From Herbaspirillum sp. ST 5-3 (lineage in GTDB: Bacteria > Pseudomonadota > Gammaproteobacteria > Burkholderiales > Burkholderiaceae_D), in NCBI RefSeq assembly GCF_004804275.1, contig NZ_STGI01000002.1, positions 124,001 through 188,000 on the forward strand: a stretch of DNA of 64,000 nucleotides, read 5' to 3'. The notes beneath the pieces were generated by a model, which searched no databases, was not told where the DNA came from, and saw only the letters and a list, made by a program, of their open reading frames with translations. Shown piece by piece: positions 16,931 through 24,833 of this stretch (position 1 is the first letter of the stretch; each line of letters opens with the position of its first letter). A program made the position numbers and the translations under genes.

Positions 16931-17831
16931 GAGGTATCTCCTGTTGATCGTCGAAGTAGCAAGAGGGTACGAATACGTTCACCGCGCCTGGCACGATGCT
17001 GAATGAGGCCGGGGTGTGTGTCACCGCTTCGCCGTCCGCAGTCACAAGCATCGTCCTGCGTGTTCTTATTTCAATGTGCGTTCCCTGCGCGATATCGACC
17101 GGATGGTGATCCTTGAAGCGGCCGGCATGCAAGGCGGGCACAAGCCGGATCAATTCCCACAGCTTCAGCGGTTCGATGCTGTACAGCGAAAAGCGCCGAT
17201 TATCGATGCTCGCCGTGGGCGCCACGGTCATGCCGCCGCCGTAATGGCGCCCGTTGCCGATGGCGATCTGTATGGAGCGCACTCGCAGGCAGCGCTGGTC
17301 GCACACAATATCGGCGTGAAAGGGGCGAAAGGACCGAAACGCCTTGAACAAGCTGTACGCATAGCTGAATATGCCGAGACGACGCTTGAGCTCTGGAGAG
17401 AGAAGTTGCTTCACCTCTACGCCCAGGCCGATATGCGCGACATTGAAGAAGTAGTGTCCGTTCACGCATCCGAGGTCGATCCGGTGGAGGATCCCGTCCT
17501 GGATGATGTCGCATGCCTGTGCCGGGTCGGTCGGAATGTTCAGCGTCCTCGCCAGATCGTTTGCCGTGCCTAACGGCAGCACGCCAAGCGGCAAATGCGT
17601 TTCCATCAATGCCGGCGCCGCTGCATTCAGCGAGCCGTCGCCGCCTCCGACAACGACACAGTCGACGCTGTTCGCATGCGAGCGAATCAGCATCGGAATT
17701 TCATCAGGCATGTCCGGCATGAACGGGCGGATGTGCATGCCGCCGGCCCGCAAGCGTTCCACGAAAGCGTCGATATCGGCCGTGCCGTTCCGGCTCTTGC
17801 GATTGACAATGAGTAAGACTCGTTTTGGCAC
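16914..17831 (-). CDS. Diacylglycerol kinase-like lipid kinase (YegS family)
   Basis: A 305-residue protein of the diacylglycerol/sphingosine kinase fold. The nucleotide motif VVGGGDGSLNAA, the LPLGTANDLARTL segment and the GNGRHYGGGMTVAP loop are clear family marks. It likely phosphorylates a membrane lipid such as diacylglycerol or phosphatidylglycerol at the cytoplasmic face. The gene is followed by the overlapping DUF2383 gene. The region upstream holds a perfect 15-base inverted repeat. Confidence 0.87.
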   Translation of the reverse strand: MPKRVLLIVNRKSRNGTADIDAFVERLRAGGMHIRPFMPDMPDEIPMLIRSHANSVDCVVVGGGDGSLNAAAPALMETHLPLGVLPLGTANDLARTLNIPTDPAQACDIIQDGILHRIDLGCVNGHYFFNVAHIGLGVEVKQLLSPELKRRLGIFSYAYSLFKAFRSFRPFHADIVCDQRCLRVRSIQIAIGNGRHYGGGMTVAPTASIDNRRFSLYSIEPLKLWELIRLVPALHAGRFKDHHPVDIAQGTHIEIRTRRTMLVTADGEAVTHTPASFSIVPGAVNVFVPSCYFDDQQEIPHAAQR

Positions 17832-18217
17832 TTCACCTCCGTCACGTTCCGCGCTTCATGTCTGCATTGGTGAAGATCGCAGATCTCGGCGGACGCAACG
17901 CGGCCGAGATCTGCGATACCCCAAAGTCTTTCGAGAGCGGCGTGCGTGTATTGCGCATGCGCGCAACCGTTTCGGCAATCGAACAAGCCGGCGCCGCAGT
18001 GACTGCGGCACGCGGACATGTTCCTCCGTAAATGTTTCAGCAAGCACCATGGCCGTCCTCCGTGCAAGAAATGACAAGGCGGGACTGGACACTATTCCTT
18101 GCGAAAAACCATCCAGCATGCGATGCAGCTTTCATGCCCGTTTGACCCACGTTCTCGATTTGACAGCCGGCATCAGGCATTGGATGATGCTGAGACACTT
18201 GCACAAAGGAAGGTCAC
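17832..18217. other. Intergenic region between lipid kinase and response regulator genes
   Basis: About 390 bases with divergent promoters expected. It contains the 15-base inverted repeat listed separately and a GC-rich region up to 18030, then AT-richer sequence up to the response regulator. No open frame is convincing. Confidence 0.45.
17876..17917. repeat. Perfect 15-bp inverted repeat upstream of lipid kinase gene
   Basis: ATCGCAGATCTCGGC at 17876-17890 is matched exactly by its reverse complement at 17903-17917, with a 12-base loop. It sits 45 bases upstream of the lipid kinase start, in the 5' untranslated region on the minus strand. It could be a regulator-binding site or an mRNA hairpin. 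There is no U-run. Confidence 0.6.
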
Positions 18218-18883
18218 ATGCGGCTCTTGCTGGCTGAGGATGAAAAAGAGTTGGCGAACTGGCTATGCCGTGCACTGAAGCAGAACGGCTATATCGTGGA
18301 TTGGGTGGACGACGGCCGGCTGGTCGAGTCGAGCGTGCGCCAGGTCCGGTATGACGCATTGATTCTCGATCTCGGGCTGCCCGGCATCGACGGCCATGCC
18401 GTGCTCGCGCGCCTGCGCGAAAGCGACGCGCGCCTGCCGGTCCTGATCCTGACCGCGCGCGATTCGTTGATGGAGCGCGTCAGCACGCTGAAGATGGGTG
18501 CCGATGATTTCATGGCCAAGCCCTTCTCGGTGGACGAACTGGAAGCGCGCCTCACGGCGCTGATCCGCCGCGCGCGCGGTAGCGAACATCCTCGCATGAC
18601 CTGCGGCCCGCTTTCCTACGACGCGCTCAAGCGCCAGTTCACGCTGTACGATGCGCCGCTGGCGCTGTCCAAGCGCGAACATGCACTGCTGTATGCGCTG
18701 CTCCAGTGCAGCGGAGAGCCATTGTCGAAGAAGGATATCTACGACAAGGTGTTCGAAGACGACGTCGATGCCGCACCGGAAGCCGTCGAGGTGCTGATCT
18801 ACCGCGTGCGCAAGAAGCTGGAGGGCAGCCCCTTGCACATCGTCACCCTGCGCGGCCTCGGCTACCTGCTGGAATTGCGCTGA
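18218..18883 (+). CDS. tctD: OmpR-family response regulator, TctD-like
   Basis: A 221-residue two-domain regulator. The receiver domain has the acidic pocket (LLLAEDEKE), the phospho-accepting Asp 51 in ALILDLGLPG and the Lys in MAKPFSVDE. The C-terminal winged helix has EVLIYRVRKKLEG and IVTLRGLGYLLEL. An AAGGAAGG ribosome site precedes the start. The stop overlaps the start of the kinase gene (TGATG). TctD-type regulators usually control tricarboxylate uptake; no tctCBA transporter is adjacent, so the regulon here is unknown. QseB is the alternative name for close relatives. Confidence 0.85.
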   Translation: MRLLLAEDEKELANWLCRALKQNGYIVDWVDDGRLVESSVRQVRYDALILDLGLPGIDGHAVLARLRESDARLPVLILTARDSLMERVSTLKMGADDFMAKPFSVDELEARLTALIRRARGSEHPRMTCGPLSYDALKRQFTLYDAPLALSKREHALLYALLQCSGEPLSKKDIYDKVFEDDVDAAPEAVEVLIYRVRKKLEGSPLHIVTLRGLGYLLELR

Positions 18884-20283
18884 TGTGGAAGAACCTGCTG
18901 TTCCGCTGGAGCCTCCGACGCACCGTGCTCACCCTGCTGGTGCCGGCACTGTCCGCGATCGGCGCGATCGAATTGTGGGCAGCCTATCGCAGCGCGGTGG
19001 ACGCCGCCAATTCCGCATACGACCGCTCGCTGCTGGGCGCGATCAAGGCGATCGACAGCAATATCTCCACCGCATCGGGTGGCGTGGCGGTCGAGCTGCC
19101 TTACACCATGCTCGAATTCTTTTCATTGACGGCTTCCGGCGAGGTCTTCTTCCGTGTCGCCACGGAAGACGGTTTGATCGAAGTCGGCAACCCCGAAATC
19201 CCGATCCCGAAAGCCGCGCTGAAGACGCGTGTGCCGCAGTTCTACGATGCCGAATACTATGGCGACAAGGTAAGGGTGGGCGCTTATGCGCGCGAACTCG
19301 ATCGGCCGCTGTCCAACGCGAAAAAGCGCCAGCGCATCGTGATCCAGGTCGCCGAAACCCTGAACTCGCGCGCCGCATTCATCCAGCAGCTCGTATTGCA
19401 GGCGGCGCGCCGTGACTTCCTGCTGCTGTTCGCCGCCGGCGGCCTGCTGGCGATCGTATTGAATCTCACATTGCGACCTCTCGGGCGTCTGCGCGACGAA
19501 GTCGCGGCACGTTCGCCGATGGACGTGACGCCGATCGACACGGCCTCCGTGCCGGCCGACGTGCAGCCGCTGGTGGAGGCAATCAATCAGCACATGCTGC
19601 GCAATCAGCAGATGATGGAGGCGCGCCGACGCTTCGTGGACGATGCTTCGCACCAGTTGCGCACGCCGCTGGCCACCTTGCGCACGCAGCTCGACTACGC
19701 CTTGCGCGAGAACGATCCGGACAACGTGAAGCATGCGCTGGAAGCGCTGTCGCGGCAGGTGGATGACGCCACCTATCGCACCAACCAGATGCTGGCGCTG
19801 GCACGTGCCGATACGGCCGAGCTTACGCTGTCGAAGCTCGATCTGTGCGAGGTCGCGCAGCAAGTCGCCCGCGAAGTGGTGCTGCCGGCCCGCGAAAAGA
19901 AGATCGACCTCGAATATGACGGCCCCGACGCGCCGGTGTGGGTGTTCGGTCATGCCGGTCTGTTGCGCGAAGCCGCGCTGAATCTGTTGCATAACGCGAT
20001 TCGATTCGCACCCGAGTACGGGCATGTTTCGCTGCGCCTGAGCGAGGCCGACGGCTATGCGCGCATCGCCGTGACCGATAACGGCCCCGGCATCCCGACC
20101 GAGCAATTGCCGCGCATGGGCGAACGCTTCTTCCGTGCGAGCAACACGCAGTCCGCCGGTTCCGGCCTCGGGCTGGCGATTGCACGCGCCGTTGCTGAAC
20201 GCTGCGGCGGTACAGTTTCCATCGGAAATGTGACAAGCGGAAGCGGTTGCGTGGCAAACCTGGCGCTACCGCTTGCTGCGTAG
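18883..20283 (+). CDS. tctE: Sensor histidine kinase, TctE-like
   Basis: A 466-residue membrane kinase. Two membrane segments (residues ~15-33 and ~178-195) enclose a periplasmic sensor of about 145 residues like the TctE N-terminal domain. HisKA carries the phospho-accepting His 257 in DDASHQLRTPLATL. The ATPase domain shows the N box (LLHNAIRFAPEYG), G1 (VTDNGPGIP) and G2 (AGSGLGLAIARAVAE). The start codon overlaps the regulator stop codon, so the pair is one operon. The signal is unknown; citrate-type carboxylates are a family-level guess. Confidence 0.87.
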   Translation: MWKNLLFRWSLRRTVLTLLVPALSAIGAIELWAAYRSAVDAANSAYDRSLLGAIKAIDSNISTASGGVAVELPYTMLEFFSLTASGEVFFRVATEDGLIEVGNPEIPIPKAALKTRVPQFYDAEYYGDKVRVGAYARELDRPLSNAKKRQRIVIQVAETLNSRAAFIQQLVLQAARRDFLLLFAAGGLLAIVLNLTLRPLGRLRDEVAARSPMDVTPIDTASVPADVQPLVEAINQHMLRNQQMMEARRRFVDDASHQLRTPLATLRTQLDYALRENDPDNVKHALEALSRQVDDATYRTNQMLALARADTAELTLSKLDLCEVAQQVAREVVLPAREKKIDLEYDGPDAPVWVFGHAGLLREAALNLLHNAIRFAPEYGHVSLRLSEADGYARIAVTDNGPGIPTEQLPRMGERFFRASNTQSAGSGLGLAIARAVAERCGGTVSIGNVTSGSGCVANLALPLAA

Positions 20284-20404
20284 TTTCCTCCTCGCATCAC
20301 ATCATTGACATCCGTCAACGGATCCGCTCCCGATGCTGATCCAGCGCAACAAGTCTCCAGTTGCCCGGTGTTGTAATCATCCTGAACAAGCGGGGAGGGG
20401 AGAG

Positions 20405-20512
20405 ATGGTCAACGCATTAATCTCGTTGTTGGGCGTCGTTACCGCCGGACTGATTACCGGCGTTTTCATTTCAGTGCTGCTGCAACTGGAAGACATCGAT
20501 CACGTGGAGTGA
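20405..20512 (+). CDS. Small single-span membrane protein (35 residues)
   Basis: A short frame, ATG at 20405 and TGA at 20510-20512, preceded by an unusually strong ribosome site (GGGGAGGGGAG). The product has one hydrophobic helix (ISLLGVVTAGLITGVFISVLL) and an acidic tail ending EDIDHVE. It starts 121 bases after the sensor kinase stop. Its closeness to the kinase could mean that it tunes the kinase, as some small membrane proteins do, but this is inference. Nothing contradicts translation: frame, ribosome site and helix fit together. Confidence 0.6.
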   Translation: MVNALISLLGVVTAGLITGVFISVLLQLEDIDHVE

Positions 20513-20744
20513 ATTACCCATGGGAATGAAATTTCTTCGGATGTATCCGCGCAAACCTGTCGAGCAGGGACGCGTCTACGCCGCCGTCGCACGTGGGATT
20601 CTTGATGTGCTCGCTTTGGATGCGCGCCGGCAGGCACGGTTTCTAGGTTACGCCGCGACAAGCCATGCATCGCCATCTGCGCTGGTGTCTTCCAGGACGA
20701 GGGATTCAGCCGCGCCCAGTCACTGATCCTTTTCAGCCACCGAC

Positions 20745-20945
20745 TTACCAGCCAAGCCCGATTCCGGCGCCGCCACCACTGTGTCCACCCCAACTGCCGA
20801 TGCCGACCCCGATATGCACGCCCGCTCCCGGATAAGTGGGCTCATCCTGAACGCCGCCTTGTGCGGTCCCGTTTGCGCCGCCTGAAGTTGAGGCGCATCC
20901 TGCCAGCAATAACAGGGTCAGCAGGGAAAGATATGCGTATTTCAT
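20745..20945 (-). CDS. Small glycine-rich lipoprotein
   Basis: A 66-residue precursor with a lipoprotein signal (KYAYLSLLTLLLLAGC) and a short mature part rich in Gly and Ser that ends in a Gly-aliphatic repeat (VHIGVGIGSWGGHSGGGAGIG). It should be anchored by lipid to the outer or inner membrane. The mature peptide is too short for an enzyme; it could be structural or stress-linked. I do not recognise a named family. Confidence 0.65.
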   Translation of the reverse strand: MKYAYLSLLTLLLLAGCASTSGGANGTAQGGVQDEPTYPGAGVHIGVGIGSWGGHSGGGAGIGLGW

Positions 20946-21018
20946 CAATGCTCTCGCGTGGAAAGTCAGACTTATTAGACGCTGTTGTTTCCGGCAGGTT
21001 CGTGCGCACAGGTTTGAA

Positions 21019-21468
21019 GTGGACGCAGTAATCTTCATCGGCATCCCGGGATCCGGCAAGACGACGTTTTACCGCCGGCGTTTTTTCGACACGCATCTCC
21101 GAATCAGCCTCGATATGCTGAAGACTCGGCATCGCGAGCGTCTGCTTGTCGAGGCCTGCGTCGCCGCCAGGCAAGGCTTTGTGGTGGACAACACCAATGT
21201 GTTGCGCATGGAACGGGCAGAGTACATTCGTCGCGCCCGTCCTGCCGGATTCCGCATTCACGGCTACTTCTTCGCGCCCGACGTGCATCGCGCCATTGCG
21301 TGGAACGAGCAGCGCAGCGGCAAGGCCCGGATCCCGCTGAAAGGATTGCTCGGCGCCTTGAAACGCATGGAGCGGCCATGCCTGGAAGAAGGCTTCGACT
21401 ACCTGTATCAAGTCGAGTTGGATCCCCAGGGAGAGTTCGTCGTGGCCGCCATGCTTGCTCCTGCCTGA
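21019..21468 (+). CDS. AAA_33-type P-loop kinase-like ATPase
   Basis: A 149-residue P-loop protein. Walker A is GIPGSGKTTF near residues 8-17, and there is an RISLDM motif followed by VDNTNVLRMERAEYI, the layout of T4 polynucleotide-kinase-like and related small-molecule kinases. The start is a GTG at 21019, set by the closeness of Walker A to the N-terminus; its ribosome site is weak. The likely role is phosphorylation of a nucleoside, sugar or RNA end, not determinable here. Confidence 0.75.
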   Translation: MDAVIFIGIPGSGKTTFYRRRFFDTHLRISLDMLKTRHRERLLVEACVAARQGFVVDNTNVLRMERAEYIRRARPAGFRIHGYFFAPDVHRAIAWNEQRSGKARIPLKGLLGALKRMERPCLEEGFDYLYQVELDPQGEFVVAAMLAPA

Positions 21469-21497
21469 CATGAAGCCAGGACAGGACGGTACGAGTG

Positions 21498-21929
21498 TCA
21501 GCGGCCGACCACGTCGCCCTTCAGGCTGCCCAGCAGGTGCAGAACCTCATTTTTCTCGACCGAAGGTACGCTGAATTTATCGAGCACCTTGACGGTGTCT
21601 TCCGCCAGCGCGTCGAAATCCGCCGCGCTCAGCTTCATTCCCGTGTGCGCGGCACGCATGTCCTTGCCGCGATAGGTGCAGGGGCCGCCGCTGGCCTGGC
21701 ACAGGAAATCGAGCAACTGGCTGCCGAAGACTTCCGGCTTGGTATGCACAAAGCGCGCGTTGATTCGCGAGTCTGCCGCGACCACCGTCCACAGCTCATT
21801 CACCACGGCATTCAAGGCATTCAAGCCGCCCAGGCGATCGAAAAGAGATTTGCCGCTGTCCGCGGCGGCACTGGTGGCGAAAGAAATGGCAAGCGCGCCG
21901 ATGGCGATGCAGCGAGAGAGTCGATTCAT
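21498..21929 (-). CDS. Exported group 1 truncated haemoglobin
   Basis: A 143-residue protein with a Sec signal peptide (RCIAIGALAISFATSAAAD) and a truncated globin fold: SLFDRLGGLNALNAVVNELW, then INARFVHTKPEVF, and the proximal His in MRAAHTGMKLS. Group 1 truncated globins bind oxygen or nitric oxide. Most lack a signal peptide, so export to the periplasm is notable. It lies next to a Tat-exported superoxide-reductase-like gene in the same direction, pointing to periplasmic detoxification of reactive oxygen or nitrogen species. Confidence 0.83.
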   Translation of the reverse strand: MNRLSRCIAIGALAISFATSAAADSGKSLFDRLGGLNALNAVVNELWTVVAADSRINARFVHTKPEVFGSQLLDFLCQASGGPCTYRGKDMRAAHTGMKLSAADFDALAEDTVKVLDKFSVPSVEKNEVLHLLGSLKGDVVGR

Positions 21930-21994
21930 GAAAAATCCGTTGTGAAAGGGAAGAAAAACAGATGACTGTGATATCCGTAATGGACTGGCCGAAC

Positions 21995-22462
21995 TCAAAC
22001 CATGAGGCGGTTGCCCCACTTGCCATGCAAATTGCAGGAAGACACAGCCAGCAGCGCATCGCCCGACTTGAGCCGCTGCACGAAGGCCACGGTCGGCAAT
22101 GAGGCCTCGGCTTGCGCCTGGTTCATGGTGTGTTCCGCGACCAGTTCGCCGTTTAGATAAAGCGCAATGCCGAAGATCTGATGGTCCCGAGTGGCTTCAT
22201 GCCGGGCTTGCACCGTGACCTTGTAAAATTCGCCGGGCGGCGTCTTGCCAAAGGCAACGCCGGTGCTTTCCAGCTTTTCCAGCGCAAGCAAAGGCGTATG
22301 TGCTGCCTCCGCTCCCGCTTGCAGCTTCGTCGGGTCCTTCGCGAATTTCACATCCTGGATGTTTTCCGCCAGTGCGGAGCGCGACAGCGTTGAACCGACT
22401 GCCGCCACTGCGGCCCCGGCTAGTGCGCTTTTCACAAACGAACGTCGAACATGGTCTTGCAT
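21995..22462 (-). CDS. Tat-exported desulfoferrodoxin / superoxide-reductase-like protein
   Basis: A 155-residue protein with a twin-arginine signal (RRSFVKSALAGAA) and a superoxide reductase iron-centre fold. The expected four-His, one-Cys ligand set is visible: His 55 (EAAHTPLL), His 88 (QARHEA), His 94 (RDHQIFGIALYL), Cys 143 and His 146 (SSCNLHGKW). The Glu that precedes the first His in many enzymes (EKH) is Ala here. There is no desulforedoxin domain, so it is the one-iron type. In anaerobes these enzymes reduce superoxide to peroxide; a periplasmic copy in a presumably aerobic bacterium is less usual. A related sulfur-oxidation role cannot be excluded. Confidence 0.8.
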   Translation of the reverse strand: MQDHVRRSFVKSALAGAAVAAVGSTLSRSALAENIQDVKFAKDPTKLQAGAEAAHTPLLALEKLESTGVAFGKTPPGEFYKVTVQARHEATRDHQIFGIALYLNGELVAEHTMNQAQAEASLPTVAFVQRLKSGDALLAVSSCNLHGKWGNRLMV

Positions 22463-22628
22463 GGCTTGTTCCTGTTGGGTGAGTGAGAGGACCGACGCAT
22501 GTTAGTGGGGCACATGTTGCTTGTATGTAACCAAAGTTACAGAGCTGCCGAAGCCCGGTTTCACACGGAGATGAACACATCGGAATTGGCGCTGAGTTGC
22601 GCCACGGCAAATTTCTCGATAAATTTGC

Positions 22629-22672
22629 TTGACACCTAAACGATAATCGTTATCATCTGCGTTATTGATAAC
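22629..22672 (+). promoter_or_regulatory. Sigma-70 promoter with overlapping Fur box
   Basis: A -35 TTGACA (22629-22634) and -10 TATCAT (22651-22656) with 16-base spacing lie upstream of the iron uptake operon. Between and over them is the palindrome GATAATCGTTATC (22642-22654), a strong match to a Fur box. A second palindrome, GTTATTGATAAC (22661-22672), follows. Repression by iron-loaded Fur is expected. Confidence 0.82.
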
Positions 22673-22691
22673 AATTCTCGTTTAACACCAA

Positions 22692-23018
22692 ATGAATATT
22701 CGCCACGCTCTCTTCGCCACGCTCATCGCACTGCCGGTTTTCGCTTTTGCCGCTGACAACGAAATCAGCCTTGTCATCAAGGACCACCGTTTTACGCCGT
22801 CTGAAGTGAAGGTCCCCGCAGGGAAGAAGGTCAAGCTTGTGGTCGATAATCAGGACGCCACGCCCGAAGAATTCGAAAGCCACGACCTGAACCGCGAGAA
22901 GGTTATCGCCGGCCGCTCGAAAGCCAGCATTTTCATCGGCCCGCTCAAGCCAGGCCGTTACACCTTCGTCGGCGAGTTCAATGAAGCGACCGCCAAGGGC
23001 GTCGTGATCGCGGAGTAA
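22692..23018 (+). CDS. Periplasmic cupredoxin-domain iron uptake protein (EfeO N-domain/P19-partner-like)
   Basis: A 108-residue exported protein: signal peptide NIRHALFATLIALPVFAFA, then a cupredoxin fold with EISLVIKDHRFTPSEVKVPAG, TPEEFESHDLNREKVI and a C-terminal beta hairpin GRYTFVGEFNEATAKG. The FESHDL segment is typical of the cupredoxin domain of EfeO-type iron proteins, here as a stand-alone protein. It likely binds and oxidises ferrous iron for the permease encoded six bases downstream. It is controlled by the Fur-box promoter upstream. Confidence 0.85.
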   Translation: MNIRHALFATLIALPVFAFAADNEISLVIKDHRFTPSEVKVPAGKKVKLVVDNQDATPEEFESHDLNREKVIAGRSKASIFIGPLKPGRYTFVGEFNEATAKGVVIAE

Positions 23019-23024
23019 ACCATC

Positions 23025-23861
23025 GTGTTCGGATCAGCCATCATTGTTTTTCGCGAGACGCTCGAAGCGGCGCTGCTCATCGGCATCATCGCCGCCTCGA
23101 CCCGGGGACTCGATTATCGCAACCGCTGGCTCGGCATTGGCATCGCTGCCGGCATGATTGGTTCGCTGATCGTTGCGTGGCTGACCGAATCGATTGCCGA
23201 CATGTTCGAAGGCAACGGCCAGGAAATTTTCAAGGCGGTCGTGCTTGGCATCGCCGTCGTCATGATCGGCTGGCACAACATCTGGATGGCATCGCATGGC
23301 AAGGAAATGGCGGCGAGGGCCAAGAACGTCGGCAATGCCATCCGCAGCGGCCAGCAGGAACTCTCGGCCATTGCCATCGCGATTGCACTGACCGTGCTTC
23401 GCGAAGGATCGGAAGCCGCACTCTTCCTGCAAGGCATGCTGGCCAGCACCACGGACGGTGCCGGCTCCGTGGTAATGGGCGGCCTGCTCGGCATGATCGC
23501 GGGCGCCTCGATCGGCATGATCACGTATTTCGGTTTGCTGCGCATCCCGCTCAGCCGCTTCTTCTCCGTTACCGGCACGCTGCTGTTGCTCCTGGCCGCG
23601 GGCCTGGCCAGCCAGATGGCGAAGTTCCTGATCCAGGCTGATCTGCTACCGTCGCTCGCATCGCCGCTGTGGGATACTTCCTGGATCCTGCCCGTCACGT
23701 CCAACCTCGGTTCGGCCCTCGCCATCCTGCTCGGCTATGAAGACAAACCCACCGGCATGCAAGCCATTTTCTATTTCGCCACACTTGCCTGTATTTACAT
23801 CGGTGCTTCCTGGACGCACCGCAACGCCACACCTTCCTCACAAAAACTGAAATCCGCATGA
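23025..23861 (+). CDS. efeU: FTR1-family iron permease (EfeU-like)
   Basis: A 278-residue polytopic membrane protein with about seven membrane segments and two REXXE iron motifs: RETLE at residues 10-14 and REGSE at 126-130, both inside helices as in EfeU and yeast Ftr1p. It moves iron across the inner membrane after oxidation by a partner protein. The start is GTG at 23025, six bases after the cupredoxin stop. Its stop overlaps the next start by four bases, so the three genes form one operon. Confidence 0.9.
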   Translation: MFGSAIIVFRETLEAALLIGIIAASTRGLDYRNRWLGIGIAAGMIGSLIVAWLTESIADMFEGNGQEIFKAVVLGIAVVMIGWHNIWMASHGKEMAARAKNVGNAIRSGQQELSAIAIAIALTVLREGSEAALFLQGMLASTTDGAGSVVMGGLLGMIAGASIGMITYFGLLRIPLSRFFSVTGTLLLLLAAGLASQMAKFLIQADLLPSLASPLWDTSWILPVTSNLGSALAILLGYEDKPTGMQAIFYFATLACIYIGASWTHRNATPSSQKLKSA

Positions 23862-24607
23862 AAAACACGATGAAAAAGATCGGCGCTGCGAGCGCCGTGA
23901 TAGCGCTCGTCCTGAGCGCGCAGAATGCCCTCGCAGGCCCGGCAGATTACGTCTATACGCCGACGGTCGAATACGGCGAACGTGAAATCGACTTCAAGGC
24001 CGGCACCGCGAAAGTCACCGACGAAGCGCGTGAAAGCGCGGCCTCGATCGGCTTCGGCTATGGCGCAACGGAACACTGGTTCACCGAGCTGTACGTCAAG
24101 TACAAGCGCGAGAACGGCAGCGGCACCTTCTTCGATGCCTATGAATGGGAAAACAAGTTCCAGCTCAGCGAACCGGGCCAGCTCCCGGTCGATATCGGCT
24201 TCATTACGGAAATCGAACGCCCGCAAGACCACAGTGAAGGCTGGGAAGTGAAGTTCGGTCCGCTGTTCCAGAAAGAGTTCGGCAAGACCCAGCTCAACCT
24301 GAACATCCTGTTCGAACGGAACTATCGCGCCGCCGAAGCCAACCCGATGCGCCTTGGCTACCAATGGCAAGCCAAATATCGCTGGACCCCACAATTCGAG
24401 TTCGGCGCCCAGGGCTTCGGCGATGTCGGCAAATGGGACCATTTCGCCCCGCGCGCCGAGCAATCCCACATCTTCGGCCCGGCCATCTTCGGCAAGATCG
24501 CGCTCGGTGGACGGCAGGCGATCAAGTACAACGTAGCGTACCTGATTGACGCCAATGACGAAAAGCACAGCAATACTTTCCGCACGCAAGTCGAGTACGA
24601 ATTCTGA
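23858..24607 (+). CDS. Outer membrane beta-barrel-like protein of the iron uptake operon
   Basis: A 249-residue exported protein (signal MKKIGAASAVIALVLSAQNALA) with alternating aromatic and polar residues (VEYGEREIDFKAG, IGFGYGATEHWFTELYVKYK) and a C-terminal phenylalanine (QVEYEF), the pattern of an outer membrane barrel of about ten strands. It overlaps the permease gene by ATGA and is followed by a terminator, so it belongs to the Fur-controlled operon. It may let iron or an iron chelate cross the outer membrane; this is inference from context. Confidence 0.75.
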   Translation: MKNTMKKIGAASAVIALVLSAQNALAGPADYVYTPTVEYGEREIDFKAGTAKVTDEARESAASIGFGYGATEHWFTELYVKYKRENGSGTFFDAYEWENKFQLSEPGQLPVDIGFITEIERPQDHSEGWEVKFGPLFQKEFGKTQLNLNILFERNYRAAEANPMRLGYQWQAKYRWTPQFEFGAQGFGDVGKWDHFAPRAEQSHIFGPAIFGKIALGGRQAIKYNVAYLIDANDEKHSNTFRTQVEYEF

Positions 24608-24634
24608 AAACGCTGGAAAGCTGCTCTGAAATGC

Positions 24635-24668
24635 AAAAAGCCCGGTTCGATGAACCGGGCTTTTTTCT
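24635..24668 (+). terminator. Rho-independent terminator of the iron uptake operon
   Basis: AAAAAGCCCGGTTC and GAACCGGGCTTTTT form a perfect stem around a short loop, followed by a U-run, 30 bases after the operon's last stop codon. Confidence 0.9.
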
Positions 24669-24676
24669 TTATCCTT

Positions 24677-24753
24677 TGGGGTGGCCGATGGGACTCGAAC
24701 CCACGACGACAGGAATCACAATCCTGGACTCTACCAACTGAGCTACGGCCACC
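24677..24753 (-). tRNA. tRNA-His (GTG)
   Basis: The minus strand reads GGTGGCCGTAGCTCAG at the 5' end with the extra G(-1), an anticodon loop TTGTGAT, a T-arm GTGGGTTCGAGTCCCAT and a CCA end encoded at 24677-24679. The acceptor stem pairs fully. The anticodon GTG reads histidine codons. Confidence 0.95.
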
Positions 24754-24833
24754 ATTGAGAATCTTTGCTCGATCGCACATCGAGCAAGCCGGTAATTATA
24801 CAAACTTCAGCGCAAACTGGCAAATGCCGTCAT

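Noticed and set aside
20520-20726. A 68-codon rightward frame after the small membrane protein
   Set aside because: No ribosome site, no fold, and composition unlike a coding region; left out.
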